A DNA stretch of 64,000 nucleotides, from the NCBI RefSeq assembly GCF_910592395.1, contig NC_088315.1, positions 15,235,808-15,299,807 of the forward strand, written 5' to 3'. Positions within the stretch are counted from its first letter, which is position 1, and each line of letters opens with the position of its first letter. Below the pieces are notes generated by a model. It did not search any database. It was not told the DNA's origin and saw only the letters and a list, made by a program, of their open reading frames with translations. The position numbers and the translations under genes were made by a program. The stretch comes from Lineus longissimus (lineage: Eukaryota; Nemertea; Pilidiophora; Heteronemertea; Lineidae). Shown here piece by piece: positions 19,455 to 30,850 of the stretch.

Positions 19455-22400
19455 TTAAATTGTTAAAGCCACCGTGCTGACACCATCAGGTAAAACTTTG
19501 CGTTTTGGGTAGAAGTAACTTAACCCGCATCGAATTTGCTCATAAGTCATTACCCTGTCATCCACCACACGAAATCCTCTATTAACCCCTGATCCCGCTT
19601 GTTGTGACGCTAGGACATTGAGGTAATGTTCTTTCGTAAGTTCATTTCTCCTCTGTATTCCCTTAGAGCTATACTTAGAAGAATCAGAGCCAAAACAAAA
19701 GTATGTCTTTGAGCACAGCCCAATCATTCCATCTCCTTCGAACTCCAATTTAAACAATCCTGGAGTACGCTTATCGAATGCCTTATGCTCATTACAACAG
19801 CTGCGTGGAAACCAAGAGAGTTTATTATCTGGTTTATATTGGGTCCCAAGTTGATGAGCGCTGCTCCTTGCCTGTTCATACCTTGCTTTGAATTCTGGTT
19901 TCATGAGGTCTTCCAAGTTCTCTCCGCTGAATGCAATGTAAGCTGAATCTGTGTCCATTTCACAGTATTCAAAGTCTTATTTTTCAAACGCTTCACACAT
20001 GAAATCATAATAGAACTCAAGCATTCGGAGCTTAGCATAGCCATACACGAAAAATCCAATTTGGATGGGTAGATCCAATTTGATTGATCGGGGTGAGCAG
20101 ACTATCTCGTATGTATCATCGTGTATTTGTGTCAGGCCAAGAAATGAATTTCGATTGATTGCAATGTCAAGCTGTTGGGTATGTTCGGCTTTTTTTAAAT
20201 ATTTTACTTTTGAGTGCTTCTCCTTATTGGTAACTGTTTTTCCGTAGTAAGAATTTCCAAACAGTTTCTCCATTTCTGCTAGAATGCTCTTATCAGGGTG
20301 TGCATCCCCTTGTCGTCTTGCATCTGACACTCGCTCACCTGCCTTCTTGAAACATGCAGAGGGTGTATACTCGACAACCTGATATATCTTGGAGCATAGC
20401 AGTCCGTGGTCAAGGTACCAACGTAGCAAGGGTGTGATGATCATTACCTTTTCACCATGAAGGCTACCGATGGTCATTTTCTGAGGCTTTTTCATTAGTC
20501 CATGCTTTCGGCATAGTCCTTCATGTGGTCTCCAATATCATCAATGCCCACATTGACATTTTTGAAGATGTGTGGCATTTCATCAAAACATTCTATCTTC
20601 GACTCTGGGACAGCAATGTCACATTCTACGATACCAAACAGGTCGTTGGCTTTGACAGCATTCAGAAGTTCCTCCATTGTTGCCCCCTTTTTATGTCTGC
20701 GGCTCCACTTGGTTTTCGCGTGAAGGTCATTGAGAAAGGTCTTTATTTCTTTGTTTCCTTTGAGTTTCTGCCACAGACACTCATACATTTCCTCGACCTG
20801 ATATCCTTCACCTTTCAAATAGGCATTTGTTTCTTTTGTTTTCTGCCGCAGTAGGGACAGCGGAACTATGTTTACTGGATGTACATCGTGTTTACACGTG
20901 ATGGGACATTCTTTTTCACGTCTGTGGTATAAACAACCTTGAAACTGATAAATCTTGTTCAATTCCTTGCTATAGCCATCAACAGGCATGCTCTTTGGTC
21001 CTATTTTTGTTTCGTGTCCATCTTGATATCTGTGTATGATCCCAGTATTATCCGCATGTCTCTACCATGCTAACCATTCATAGGCTTGTTGTTCCCATGG
21101 AAAAGAACGTTCTAGTTTAAAGTTATTCTCCAATTTTCGTCTATTGTAGAATTCAGTTCCTTGTTCGTTCATCAGACTTTCGTGATAGAGTGAGTTTGCG
21201 TCGAAACCACGAATGGATTTGCAAATCTTTGGGTTTGTGAAAGCATGTTTTCGTATGTATGTTTTATCTTTTTCCTGATAGCGGTTGAAAATGATGGACG
21301 GACCACCAACAATTTGATTGCGCAATGAATGATACAAATCAGCATCCTTCTTCCCAAAGAGGGTAAAAAAGGTTCCTGTGTCCGAAAATAGATCTTTCAT
21401 TGCTAAGCCAGGCAAACTTATGCCATCTTTGAAAAGGTCAAGGTCCCTAGACATGAAGTAATTGCACATTTTGTCTATCGCCCCCATGAAGGGTTTGACA
21501 TCTTGGTTGTTGTACCATACAAGGAAATCCTGCATTGATGACATGTCTTCTTCGATCCATACCTTCTGCATACTTTCATATTGTTCTGCAGTAATGTTAC
21601 AGTCTTTGAGTTGGAGAAATTGAAGGAGACATCTCTTCCACCTCATGACGCATTCTACAGTCAACTCAAAGACTGTAACATTACTGCAGTTGTCAAACCA
21701 TTCGTAGGGGAAAAAACCTTTAGCCTCGGGTACTTTGAACGATTTCAAGTATTTTGCATACGTTGTGTTTGGAGCCAGGTAGTTTAGAATGTCCAAAATC
21801 TTCAGGTTATCAGTAGTGATAGACATGTAAACATTCTGGTTTTTTATAACATTAATATTTGGTAGGTTCTCTTCGTCCCTTGTGGTGAACTTTATCAGGG
21901 CGGGAAACAATGCACTCTTCATTGCATTGACGTCATACTTTGCCGAGTTGAAACCAATTACTGGTAATTGCTGTCGCCATCTGGAAAATTCCATGGCAAT
22001 TGTGTTAATTGGCCTTGACCCTTTCCTCCGAGTTTTCCTCTCACATTCTGGCTCATCTTTGGTGCAATCATTTCCAACCTCATCGCAAGAGCCATCACAG
22101 TCATCCTCAGTTGCCATCTGTTTGTCACCGTCCTCCTCCTCATCGTCATCACCAGGGTTTCGGGAGGCTTCTTCTTCTTTCACTATCAAACTCTTTAAGA
22201 TTTCGGTCAGGTCGTGGTATTTGACATCAAGTAGTTTGCCAGCAGCGTCTGCAATCTCATTCAAATAGGCCACAAATTGGTCTACAAGTTCATCTTCATT
22301 TCCAGAACTGATGAAGCATTTTGCTTCTGTATATTCTGGAACATTACTGCATACGCTGATGGAGGCAACGCGGTGCAGGGCTACCCACGACAATTTATCA

Positions 22401-23821
22401 GTGTTGGTCTTGTCTTTAACTTTGTCCATATAACATTCAATGTCATATGACACTCTGTACGGGTGGAATTGATCCTCCTGTGCAGGGACCGGAATCCCAT
22501 GTCTCTCCATCTTTGCGAATATGCTTGCTGGGGGTCTGAATACGCCACCGGGAAAAATAAACTTTGTCTTTCCCTGACATGTTTTTTCATGACGAATACA
22601 ATGGCAACTGTACTCAAAGACACTGTCACAACTTCTGCACTTGTGTGCTTTAGAATAGGACTTGAAGTCTTTTATATAACTAAAATGTTTCTCGTAGAGG
22701 TTAAGATAAAGTGTGGTTTTATAGTGACTAACACTGCGTCGTACGAGTTCAGCCTGGGCTTGTTGGTTGATGGAATAAACTTGAATATTGATCTCAAAGA
22801 TGTCTTCCATTTCTCTCAGTTGATGTAACATCACACCACCATATTCTGCCATGCTGGTTTCTAATTCTGCCATTGCACAATACTCATTGAATAATACAAC
22901 TGTGGGTGTCTCCAAACCATGAACTGAATGACCTTTATGTAGTGCCACTGTGGGAGCGGATTTAGTCCTGTACCTATCGGGTGTGTGTGTAACGGGTATA
23001 GATAAACCAGTACATTTGTCACAAAATCAACGACCCACTGACTATTTGGTCTCTGCGCCTTAGCATACGCTAGTATATCAACATCTCCTAGGATTGATAA
23101 GAGACCATTCAACCCACTTTCGTTTTGTATCAACAGGGGTCGATCTAGTACTCTGGTGTTGTTGCTAGCGTGGTAATACCTGCGCTGACCGGAGACATTG
23201 TTGTACAAGATAAAGCCAAAAGAATAATTAACCTTGTATTGATTATTCTGCTGTTGATGAATTGTTCGAAAGGTTACCTCTAATTCCTGGAACGATGCAG
23301 ACTCTAGCATGATATTATAAAGTCTCTGGCGCCGTCCATTCACCTTGCTTTTTGACTCGATGTGCTTCAGATTTTCCAAGTAGATCTGATGTAGTTCTGG
23401 TCTCACAAATGTTGGAACATGGACCTGGTGCGATTGCGCTGGATTGACACGTCTCGGAATTTTGTCAGATGGTTCCTCAGCTGCTATTTCTTCAGGTTTC
23501 TGGTGACGTTTCCTTGTTCCCCTTGTCTGCCCAGATGTAGTTGCCGTCTCTGTGGCAATTGCTGATTTCTGTGCATGGCTCTTCATATGTCGTACCAAGT
23601 TATCTTTACGATCATATACTTGTGAACAAATGCTACATGTAAAATTATGTTGGTCCAACGTGTGAGTGCATGTCCAATCTGACAAATGTACGCTTGCACA
23701 TATCACAAACATGGCTGCGCTCGTCATGCCCTTTTTTATGTCGATCAAGACTTTTCTGAGTACTGTATGTTTTATGGCACACAGGACATTCAAATTTTGA
23801 CGGGGGTCTTTCTTCATCCAT
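19455..23821 (-). pseudogene. Polinton family-B DNA polymerase (protein-primed type), broken
   Basis: The start at 23821 (MDEERPPSK) leads into three C2H2 fingers (FECPVCHKTYS..., HVCDMCKRTF, FTCSICSQVYD). Then come a long N-terminal region, exonuclease motifs (YDIECYMD, GFNSAKYD), polymerase motif A (FDANSLYHESL), motif B (LFGNSYYGKTV) and motif C (EMDTDSAYIAF). It replicates the element from a protein-linked end. Damage: frame changes near 23660 and 22900, TAG at 21062-21064, a frame change near 20495, TAA at 19977-19979 just before motif C, and a foldback with inverted loop at 21586-21689. About 1450 codons in total, within the family range. Catalytic acids are still present. Confidence 0.93.
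21586..21689. repeat. 28-bp inverted repeat with inverted loop inside the polymerase gene
   Basis: Arms 21586-21613 and 21662-21689 are exact reverse complements, separated by 48 bp. The plus strand across the loop reads like the polymerase itself (SLPPHDAFYSQLKDC), although the gene is on the minus strand. Confidence 0.8.
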
Positions 23822-23906
23822 GGCTGTGGCTGAATTGATTCGACACACTGGGCACCAGCATTACTTATTCTAAGTCAATTATCAAATTATTAAGTGGCCA
23901 ACAAGA

Positions 23907-24033
23907 ATGCTGGCTTGTGACGTCATGCTGGCCACTGATGCTTGTGACGTCAGACGAACGCGTGATGTAAGAGGCAGGAACCGCCTCAGAAGAACCACCT
24001 CAATGCTGGTCCTTATTGACGAACCATACTACT
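23907..24033 (-). repeat. Polinton right terminal inverted repeat
   Basis: 127 bp, ending ...CCATACTACT. Reverse complement of 5680-5806 apart from two positions. Confidence 0.92.
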
Positions 24034-24040
24034 GGCCAGC

Positions 24041-24874
24041 ACTGACCGTCAAAATCTAGATTCCTCTCAAGATGACACTCAACCACGCCTAGGTTTGAAT
24101 ACGGATTCTCTGCCAGATCCTATGGAAACCTCTCAAATAGACAGTTTCAACCCTCTTGTTGGCAATGCACAGCCCCATCAGCCAGTTGACACGCCCTCAG
24201 TGGATACTCCTGCGGGTACAGGCTTGCCGTTTACTCTCGAAGGCATGAACTTCTCTCTAACGACCCCTTACGTGTCTGGAAATGCTGCTGAGAGTGATTC
24301 AGTTCCTACAAACAACGACAGTCATCCAGCGTGCCTTCAATCCAAGCCAGCTACTACAAAGACGCGTGCTAGGTCTTTGTCGCCTACCCCATCAACGTCA
24401 CCGCACAAAAGTGACTCGGCCTCGTGCAAGGTCCCACGTATTGAAAAAATTATATCTGCAACAAACGCACAACCTCCTGATGCACCCATTGCGGAGCTTG
24501 GGAATGCACCCATTGCGGAGCTTGGGAATAATGATAAGGAGGATGGATCAGCTATGGATCTGGATCGCTACTTTGACACAATGTCCCAGATATCCGTCTC
24601 ATTCGACAACCTGTATCAAGCTTCAGATGTACAGTCTGACCCATTTGCCATCATAAAAGCAAACGAATCAGGAGACCTCTTCTCGAACAGGAGGGTTATC
24701 GAGTTTCTAAAATACGTTAAAGGTTCTCCAAAGCCCCTGCTAAAGGCTAAAGAGTTTACTAATGATGTCGGGAAGCTGCAGAGAAGTCTTCGCAACTACA
24801 GAAGTACAAACAAACTTTCGCTAGGGGACCAAAGGAAGATAACAAGACTTGTCGAACATCTGAATAAATCCTAA
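24041..24874 (+). pseudogene. LINE ORF1, 5' end missing
   Basis: About 277 codons remain. Low-complexity Ser/Pro/Thr-rich N-terminal two thirds with a basic patch, a short direct duplication of 24 bp (24481-24528, residues APIAELGN twice), and a helical basic C-terminus (RRVIEFLKYV ... RKITRLVEHL). LINE ORF1 proteins bind element RNA. No zinc knuckle or RRM is visible. The frame stays open upstream of the ATG into the Polinton edge, so the real start was probably further upstream and is lost. Confidence 0.6.
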
Positions 24875-24900
24875 CTTTCTATCTACCTACGTATCTTCCA

Positions 24901-25061
24901 ATGGCTTGTTTGGTTGTTGTATTGATTATGTCTCTGTCCGTTATTTCGGCCAATGTTAATGGTTGTCACGATTCATTAAAACGTGTAGAAACCCATAGCT
25001 TCTTAAAATTGCTCAAATCGGATGTCTACTTCTTACAAGAAACGCACGCCTCCACAGCAGA
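24901..25061 (+). pseudogene. LINE ORF2 start: AP-endonuclease N-terminus, truncated
   Basis: After a hydrophobic start (MACLVVVLIMSLSVIS) comes the beginning of an apurinic-type endonuclease: ANVNGCHD, then LLKSDVYFLQETH, where the Asn and Glu contribute to the metal site. The ORF ends at the BEL LTR after 53 codons. Confidence 0.75.
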
Positions 25062-25297
25062 TGTCAAAACGTCGTAACGTCTAAACAATAAAGAAACGCG
25101 CAATCCGCGGCCAACAATAAACACAAACTTCGCGTCACGGATGACGTCACATATAATGTCCGTAGATGACGTCATAATACTCATAGCAAGTGCGCATGCG
25201 TACTTAGTTTCGGACATACCGCCGCGCGGTGTATTGATCATGGACGAATCGTCGCGGCTTCTGAATGAGTCGCCCGTATTTGGAACGGATTGGAACA
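25062..25297 (-). repeat. BEL 3' LTR
   Basis: 236 bp, near-identical to 31885-32120 (differences at 25062 and 25272). It contains several gacgtca palindromes (near 25143 and 25168), possible CREB/ATF-type sites. Confidence 0.92.
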
Positions 25298-25308
25298 TCC
25301 TCCCCACC
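25298..25308 (-). other. BEL polypurine tract
   Basis: GGTGGGGAGGA on the minus strand directly before the 3' LTR, the expected plus-strand primer site. A second similar tract lies at about 25352-25362. Confidence 0.7.
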
Positions 25309-25569
25309 TTGGTCTACTCGCATTCGACCAACACTATTGTTCGCAAAGTCCTCCCCACCGTGGGGATTGCGCATAATGACATTGTCCATATTCTCGCTAT
25401 CGTCTGTACATGTATCTTCGCTATCTCGACCAGTACTTTCATCAGGAGCATTTTTCTCATTTTCAACGCGAGATCTGAGATCACTAACATAGCATGGGTT
25501 TGGAGTGGAACTGGAGCCAGTTTCGCTGCTAAGATCAGCTTTGCCACCCGCCACCGCCTCTAAGTGGTG

Positions 25570-28500
25570 TTATCGTTGAATCGGTCTCTTTAGTACGCCC
25601 TTTTTCGTCCTTACTGCGACGGTCCTGCAGATTTCATCCTTTCCCATATAGACTTCATCCACCCGTCCTAGCAGCCAACTTCCTCTAGGTGTACGATCCT
25701 CAGATATCAGCACGATACTTCCAACTTCTACCAGTGGCTTCTCAGTTTCCCACTTTTTCCTCACTGTAAGACTTGGTAGATATTCGTTTTGCCATCTCTT
25801 CCAGAAGTGATTGGCTAACTTCTGTCTATACAAGTAGCGCTGCGTCACAATTGTATCAGCTGCCTCCCATGTTTCTTCTGCTACATCTGGTATTCCCATT
25901 AGCGGCCTTCCCAATGCAAGATGAGCTGGCGTTAGAGGTTCCAGATCTCTACTATCATCACTTATGGTTGTCAACGGTCGAGAGTTGATCGCAGCTTCAA
26001 CATCTGTCAAGACTGTGTACAGCTCAGTGTATCTAAGAAGTGCCTTCCCTAACACTCTCCTCAATGACTCCTTGACTGACCGAACTAACCGCTCCCACCA
26101 GCCACCTCGCCATGGAGCTCGCTCAACGATAAATTTCCATTCTATCCCCTTGGCAGCTAACTGCGTAGTCAAAGCATCTGTATCCAACTCTGTTTCTTTG
26201 ATGCTATTTGCCCTAACGAAGACCTTTTTGATGAAAGATCCTGCAGACTTGAATGTTCGCGCATTATCAGACCACATTGTGTTGCAGATCCCTCGGCGGT
26301 TAACCATTCTCCTAAATGCCTGAAGAAACTCGTCTGTTGTTAGTCGATGAGTCAACTCTAGATGTACCATCCTCGACGTCGCACAGGTGAAGAGGCAAAT
26401 ATACACCTTCTCCGGCTTGTCTTTTCCACGTACCTCGAGTACGTACAACGGCCCAGCAAAATCTACACCAACCACGGAGAAGGCAGGCGAAAAAGACACT
26501 CTATCTGAAGGAAGCGGCGCCATCTTCTGTTTGGATGGACATGCTCTTCGTACTTCACAGATAAGACATTTGTTTAGAATCCTCTTGACATCCCTCCTGA
26601 CCTGAGTTACCCAAATCTTGCTTCTCAAGTTGGTTACAACTGTTTCAGATCCTGCATGCATGCACTCCTCATGCATGTCCATGACTATTTTGTCCACGAT
26701 TGGATGGTTGTGCGGAAGTATCACTTGGTGCTTGGTCTCCTCTTTCAACTCCGAGTTCTGTAACCTGCCGCCTACTCTGAGCACTTTGTTGACTTCGTCA
26801 AATTTGGGATCCAATTTAAGGATGCGACTCTTCCTAAGAACACCTCTGTTCTCCAATGTCTGGATTTCGTCTTTATATGTGCTCCTCTGAATGTGGCGAT
26901 ACCAGTAGAACTCTGCCTTTCTGATATCTTCAACGTTGAGTGTTGGTATCTTTCCTGCTGTATTTTCATCATCCTGGATTCTCCCCCTCCACTTTTGTAT
27001 GACCCAAAAGACTCTCGCTGTCACTCGGGTAAGCTTGTTCCATGAACCATATCTGCTAGCATCTATTGGCGCATCCTTGGGAGGCTCCTCAACGATGGCC
27101 ACATTGGACCTCGTTGTTGTCTTCTTCTCCTCTAGATCTTCACTCGACTCATCTGACAACTTTCCCTTGGGCCACATATCTGTCGACAATGGTAACCACT
27201 GAGGTCCACTCCACCATTCCTCACGATTGACTAAGTCTTCTGCTGGCAATCCACGAGTCAGCAAATCGCTAGGATTATCTTCTCCTGGACAGTGTCTCCA
27301 TAACTCAGGTTCCCAAGTCGTTTGGATTTCCTCCACTCTATTAGCTACAAACGTCTTCCAGACATGACTAGGCTTGCGTATCCAAGCAAGTGTTACTGTA
27401 TCGCTGTCCACATTGTAACTCTGTCTATGTTTCTTGATAGTGACTCCTTGACGAACTTAACTAATCTTGTATTTACTACAGCTGCTAGAAGTTCAAGTCT
27501 AGGTAGTGACACTTTTTTCACTGGCGCTACTTTTGACTTTGACATCACCAATCTTGTTGCGGTGTACCCATTCTGGTCTACCACTCTGATGTATACCGCT
27601 GCTCCGTACGCCTTCTCTGATGCGTCTCCAAATCCATGAAGTTCGATGCTTGAGATTTCTCCTAGTCCCAGGGGTAAACATCGGGGAATCTCCAATTGAT
27701 CCAACTCCTTCAGCTCTCCTTTCCATATGCGCCATTTCTGTGCTGTTGTCTCATCCAATGTATCATCCCAGCCTAAACCCTTCTGCCATAACTCTTGGAA
27801 AAGCAACTTTGCTCTGATGACATAAGGTGATAGCATTCCCATGGGATCAAATATTTTTGATGCGATACTTAAGAGACTCCGTTTTGTTTCAGGATCCTCC
27901 AAGTCAATCAAATTCTTCACCGTTGGGAAGCGGAAGGTGTCATCTGACGTATTCCATGGAATTCCTAGTGTCTTTAGTGACTCACCCGTGCTCATGTCAA
28001 TCACAGCGGATGGAGCTCTATCCTGAGGTTCTATTTGTTCCATAACTTCTTTGGAGTTACTAGCCCACTTGGTCAAATCAAAACCACCATCTCTCATCAA
28101 ATCCTTTAGATCTGTCTTCAGGTCTAAAGCTTGTGGGACTCCAGCTGCTCCCGACAGGCAGTCGTCAACATACATATTGTCTTGGATCTCTCTTGCCGCT
28201 TGCGGGTAAACCTTCTCAAGCCTTCGAGTGTGATGCTTCACGGTCGCCATGGCAAGAAATGGACTCGCATTTACCCCAAATGTGACTCGGTTCACTCTGT
28301 AGATCTCTGGAGGCCGGTCTGAGTTCCCATCTCTCCATAGGTATCGATGCACGTCACGATCCTCCTCTCTTATCTTGATTTGAAGAAACATCTTCTTCAC
28401 GTCTGCCATCAATGCGATGTTGTTCATACGAAATCGCAGCAATACGGCGACAAGGTTTGGCTGTAAGGCGGGACCTTGGTGTAGGCAATCGTTCAATGAC

Positions 28501-29630
28501 ACGCCATGCTTATCACGTGCCGATGCATCGAATACGATTCTTGTCACGGTTGTAGTTTTATCCTCTCTTACTACTGCATGATGAGGAAGGTAGTAGACAG
28601 TCTTGGCCGGATCAGCGTCACTCTTGACCTTTTCCGAAAAACCCATGTTTTCATACTGCTCTATCGCTTCCTTGTAGTTCAAACTGCTTTGATTGCCAAC
28701 TTTTAATCTTCTTTCGACTGACTCCAATCTCCGCAGCGCCTGGCTGTAATTATCCTTCAATTGTGGACAATTCTCTTTCCACGGTATCCCAACCGTATAA
28801 CGTTCTCCATCAAAAGACAGGCAGTCCTCAAACGTCTTTATAGCATCCCTATCTTCAACAGACATTTTCGCGCATTGGTCATTCACAATACCAATAGATT
28901 CCAACTCCCAAAACCGTTGAAGCTCGAATGCGACATTCTCCGTTTTGGTGGCGACAAACATGGACGTAGTAACTGGCGCTTTCTCCTGGGAACCAGCGGG
29001 ACCACAAAGTACCCATCCAAGGCTGGTTTTAACTGCAGTAGGTGTTCCTGGGGGTCCCTTCCTAACAGTTCCGTCTACCAGTAGGTAATAATAGTCGGCT
29101 CCAATCAAGACATCAATTTCTCCATCGAGCGGATATGATTCTGCAAATGCAAGTCCTCTCAGGTGTTGATATCTCTCAACTCTCACATCAACCAAGTCCA
29201 GTTTTGCACAAATCTCTTCGATGGCCAGGACTTCAACTTGAACATCTGCAATTGACAGCTTGATTTTCGGCATACTTTTCGTTTTACTAGTCTGTCCTCC
29301 TAGGGTTGCAATGCTCAAGAGTTCATTTGGACCAGTAATCCCCAAAGAGTCGACAATCCGTTTTCTAACATATGATCTTTGGCTACCAGGGTCTAGCAAC
29401 ACTCGGACTGGAACTCTTGATCCATCCTCGGTAATCACAGTTGTCTGTGCAGTCTGTAACAACACCTCAGTAGTTTTTGATGGACCTGTCGCAACAAATC
29501 CACTGATGGTCACGTTCTTCTTGTCGCTTTCCTGAGATTTATTGTGAAGTAGACGATGATGTTTTCTTCCACATCCGTCAATGGGGCAAGTCGGCGAATT
29601 GCAGGATTTAACTGAATGGTTGAAATTCAT
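25570..29630 (-). pseudogene. BEL pol polyprotein, one frameshift
   Basis: From 29630: Cys/His-rich start (CPIDGCGRKHHRLLH), aspartic protease-like DUF1758 (VRVLLDPGSQRSYV), reverse transcriptase with YVDD (DNMYVDDCLSG), the Pao-type connection region (KIFDPMGMLSPYVIRAKLL) and RNase H (ELHGFGDASEKAYGAAVY). At about 27393-27411 the frame changes in the RNase H W-T-D-S motif, where a few bases of a short tandem repeat seem to be missing. The second frame continues through RNase H, the integrase zinc-binding region (HEECMHAG ... CLICEV), the catalytic core (VGVDFAGPL, WSDNARTF, WRGGWWERL) and a C-terminal DUF5641-like domain ending RPIQR. All main catalytic motifs remain. Confidence 0.93.
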
Positions 29631-29668
29631 TACTCTCAGGCAGTTGTAACAAAGCTTGTTCCGCTTTG

Positions 29669-30850
29669 CTAAATCCCACGTTCGTTGACTGTCTTCTTCT
29701 TGGCTTCTTTACAGTCCCAAGCCTCATGTCCGCTTCTAGTGCAAAACCCGCAACTGATGCTCCTTGTGCCGCCAAGAAGTGCTGATGCTGTTAATTCTTT
29801 GCTCTTGTTACCCGTATGATAACCCTGGTTATACCTCGACTGTTTCCCTGGTCCATGCTGTTTATCAACTGGCTTGTTCCCAGCTGATGCTCCTGAAGTC
29901 CTCTCCCTTGCTTCCTTAGACAAAACCTGGTTATGTAGGAACTGGAAGATTGAATTGACTGTGATATCATCATCATCAATATCTGCTGTGTGTAACTCCC
30001 ATTTCTCTGTAAGCTCTGGACTCATCTTCATTTCAAGCAGCGGAATTACCAGCATTCGAACGTTTTCATCTGTTGAGTCAAATCCCATGGCTTCCAAGGC
30101 ACGCACCCTATTCTGTAGCAAGTCGTGGAGTTCGCGCAGTGACGTAGCTTTCTCAGAATCCTTACAGGTTGCTGTGACAATGGACTTCACCAGTGATGAG
30201 ACGATCTGACGTTTGCGACCAAATCTTTGACAGAGTACCTTTACTGCATGTTGATAGTTGACTTCTGTCACTTCAAATCCCTCTATAGATTTTAAAGCAG
30301 CTCCTTTCAAGGATGATCTCAAATAAGCAAACTTCTGTACACCAGATAATCCCTCATTTGCATGCACTGCACAAGTGAACAAGTCCCAAAACGCAGTTAT
30401 ATCTCCATTAAACGTAGGCAAATCCAATTTTGGCAGCTTTATTGCCCCTGCATTCCTGCTTCTGCTTGTTAAGTGGTGTACACTCTGATCGGATGAGGAA
30501 CTTGACCGTGAAACTTCTGCTTCAACTTCTTTTATATAGCTCGTCGCTTTATCATCAACACGCCTAAATTCCCGGTGAAACATGCTTATGTTCTGACACT
30601 CATCCTCTACCTCTTCTTCTGACAAGATATCTAAAATGTCACTTCTGACCTTGAAGTATTCTTTCTTGAGTTGTCGTAATTCCTGCAGTCTAGATTCTAC
30701 AACTACGACGTTTCCTGTTCCCAATGTGAGCTTCAGGACATCCTCTTTGATTTGCTCAAAATCAAGACGAAATATCCTCTCGTGTCTCCTCATCAGAGAA
30801 GCAGGTGGCGCTGATCCACTCTGACTTTCACGATCGTCGGCTTCACCCAT
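29669..30850 (-). CDS. BEL gag, 393 aa
   Basis: Starts MGEADDRES at 30850. A coiled-coil N-terminal third leads into DUF1759 (about residues 140-310, FNGDITAFWDLF ... FAYLRSSLKGAA), the capsid-like region of BEL/Pao gag. It ends with a zinc knuckle CGFCTRSGHEAWDC (CX2CX4HX4C) near residues 367-380. The stop at 29669 comes shortly after. The next frame, offset by one base, supplies a second Cys-rich segment (LCYNCLRV) that in most BEL elements is continuous with gag. So either a frameshift mutation or a programmed frameshift separates gag and pol here. Confidence 0.9.
   Translation of the reverse strand: MGEADDRESQSGSAPPASLMRRHERIFRLDFEQIKEDVLKLTLGTGNVVVVESRLQELRQLKKEYFKVRSDILDILSEEEVEDECQNISMFHREFRRVDDKATSYIKEVEAEVSRSSSSSDQSVHHLTSRSRNAGAIKLPKLDLPTFNGDITAFWDLFTCAVHANEGLSGVQKFAYLRSSLKGAALKSIEGFEVTEVNYQHAVKVLCQRFGRKRQIVSSLVKSIVTATCKDSEKATSLRELHDLLQNRVRALEAMGFDSTDENVRMLVIPLLEMKMSPELTEKWELHTADIDDDDITVNSIFQFLHNQVLSKEARERTSGASAGNKPVDKQHGPGKQSRYNQGYHTGNKSKELTASALLGGTRSISCGFCTRSGHEAWDCKEAKKKTVNERGI

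Larger units (their letters stand above)
5680..24033 (-). mobile_element. Polinton/Maverick element, 18.35 kb, defective
   Basis: Terminal inverted repeats of 127 bp begin AGTAGTATGG at both ends. The interior carries the Polinton set: family-B DNA polymerase with N-terminal zinc fingers, D,D,E integrase with chromodomain, adenain-like cysteine protease, penton-like capsid protein, a basic Gly-rich core-like protein and a small two-helix membrane protein, all on the minus strand. The flanking hexamers ggttag and ggccag match at only 4 of 6 positions. No FtsK/HerA-type packaging ATPase was found, and only the C-terminus of a second capsid protein survives. Polintons are virus-like self-synthesising transposons. 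This copy has in-frame stops, frameshifts and two nested transposons, so it cannot act alone. Confidence 0.93.
24034..25061 (+). mobile_element. LINE fragment A (ORF1 and first codons of ORF2)
   Basis: Plus-strand frame open from the Polinton edge through the ATG at 24095 to TAA at 24872, then a second ORF starting 24901. It is cut on the left by the Polinton and on the right by the BEL element. It is not the same LINE as fragment B, since ORF1 sequences differ. Confidence 0.7.

Noticed and set aside
5680-24033. Intact, active Polinton
   Set aside because: Stops, frameshifts, nested insertions, missing packaging ATPase and missing capsid body rule this out.
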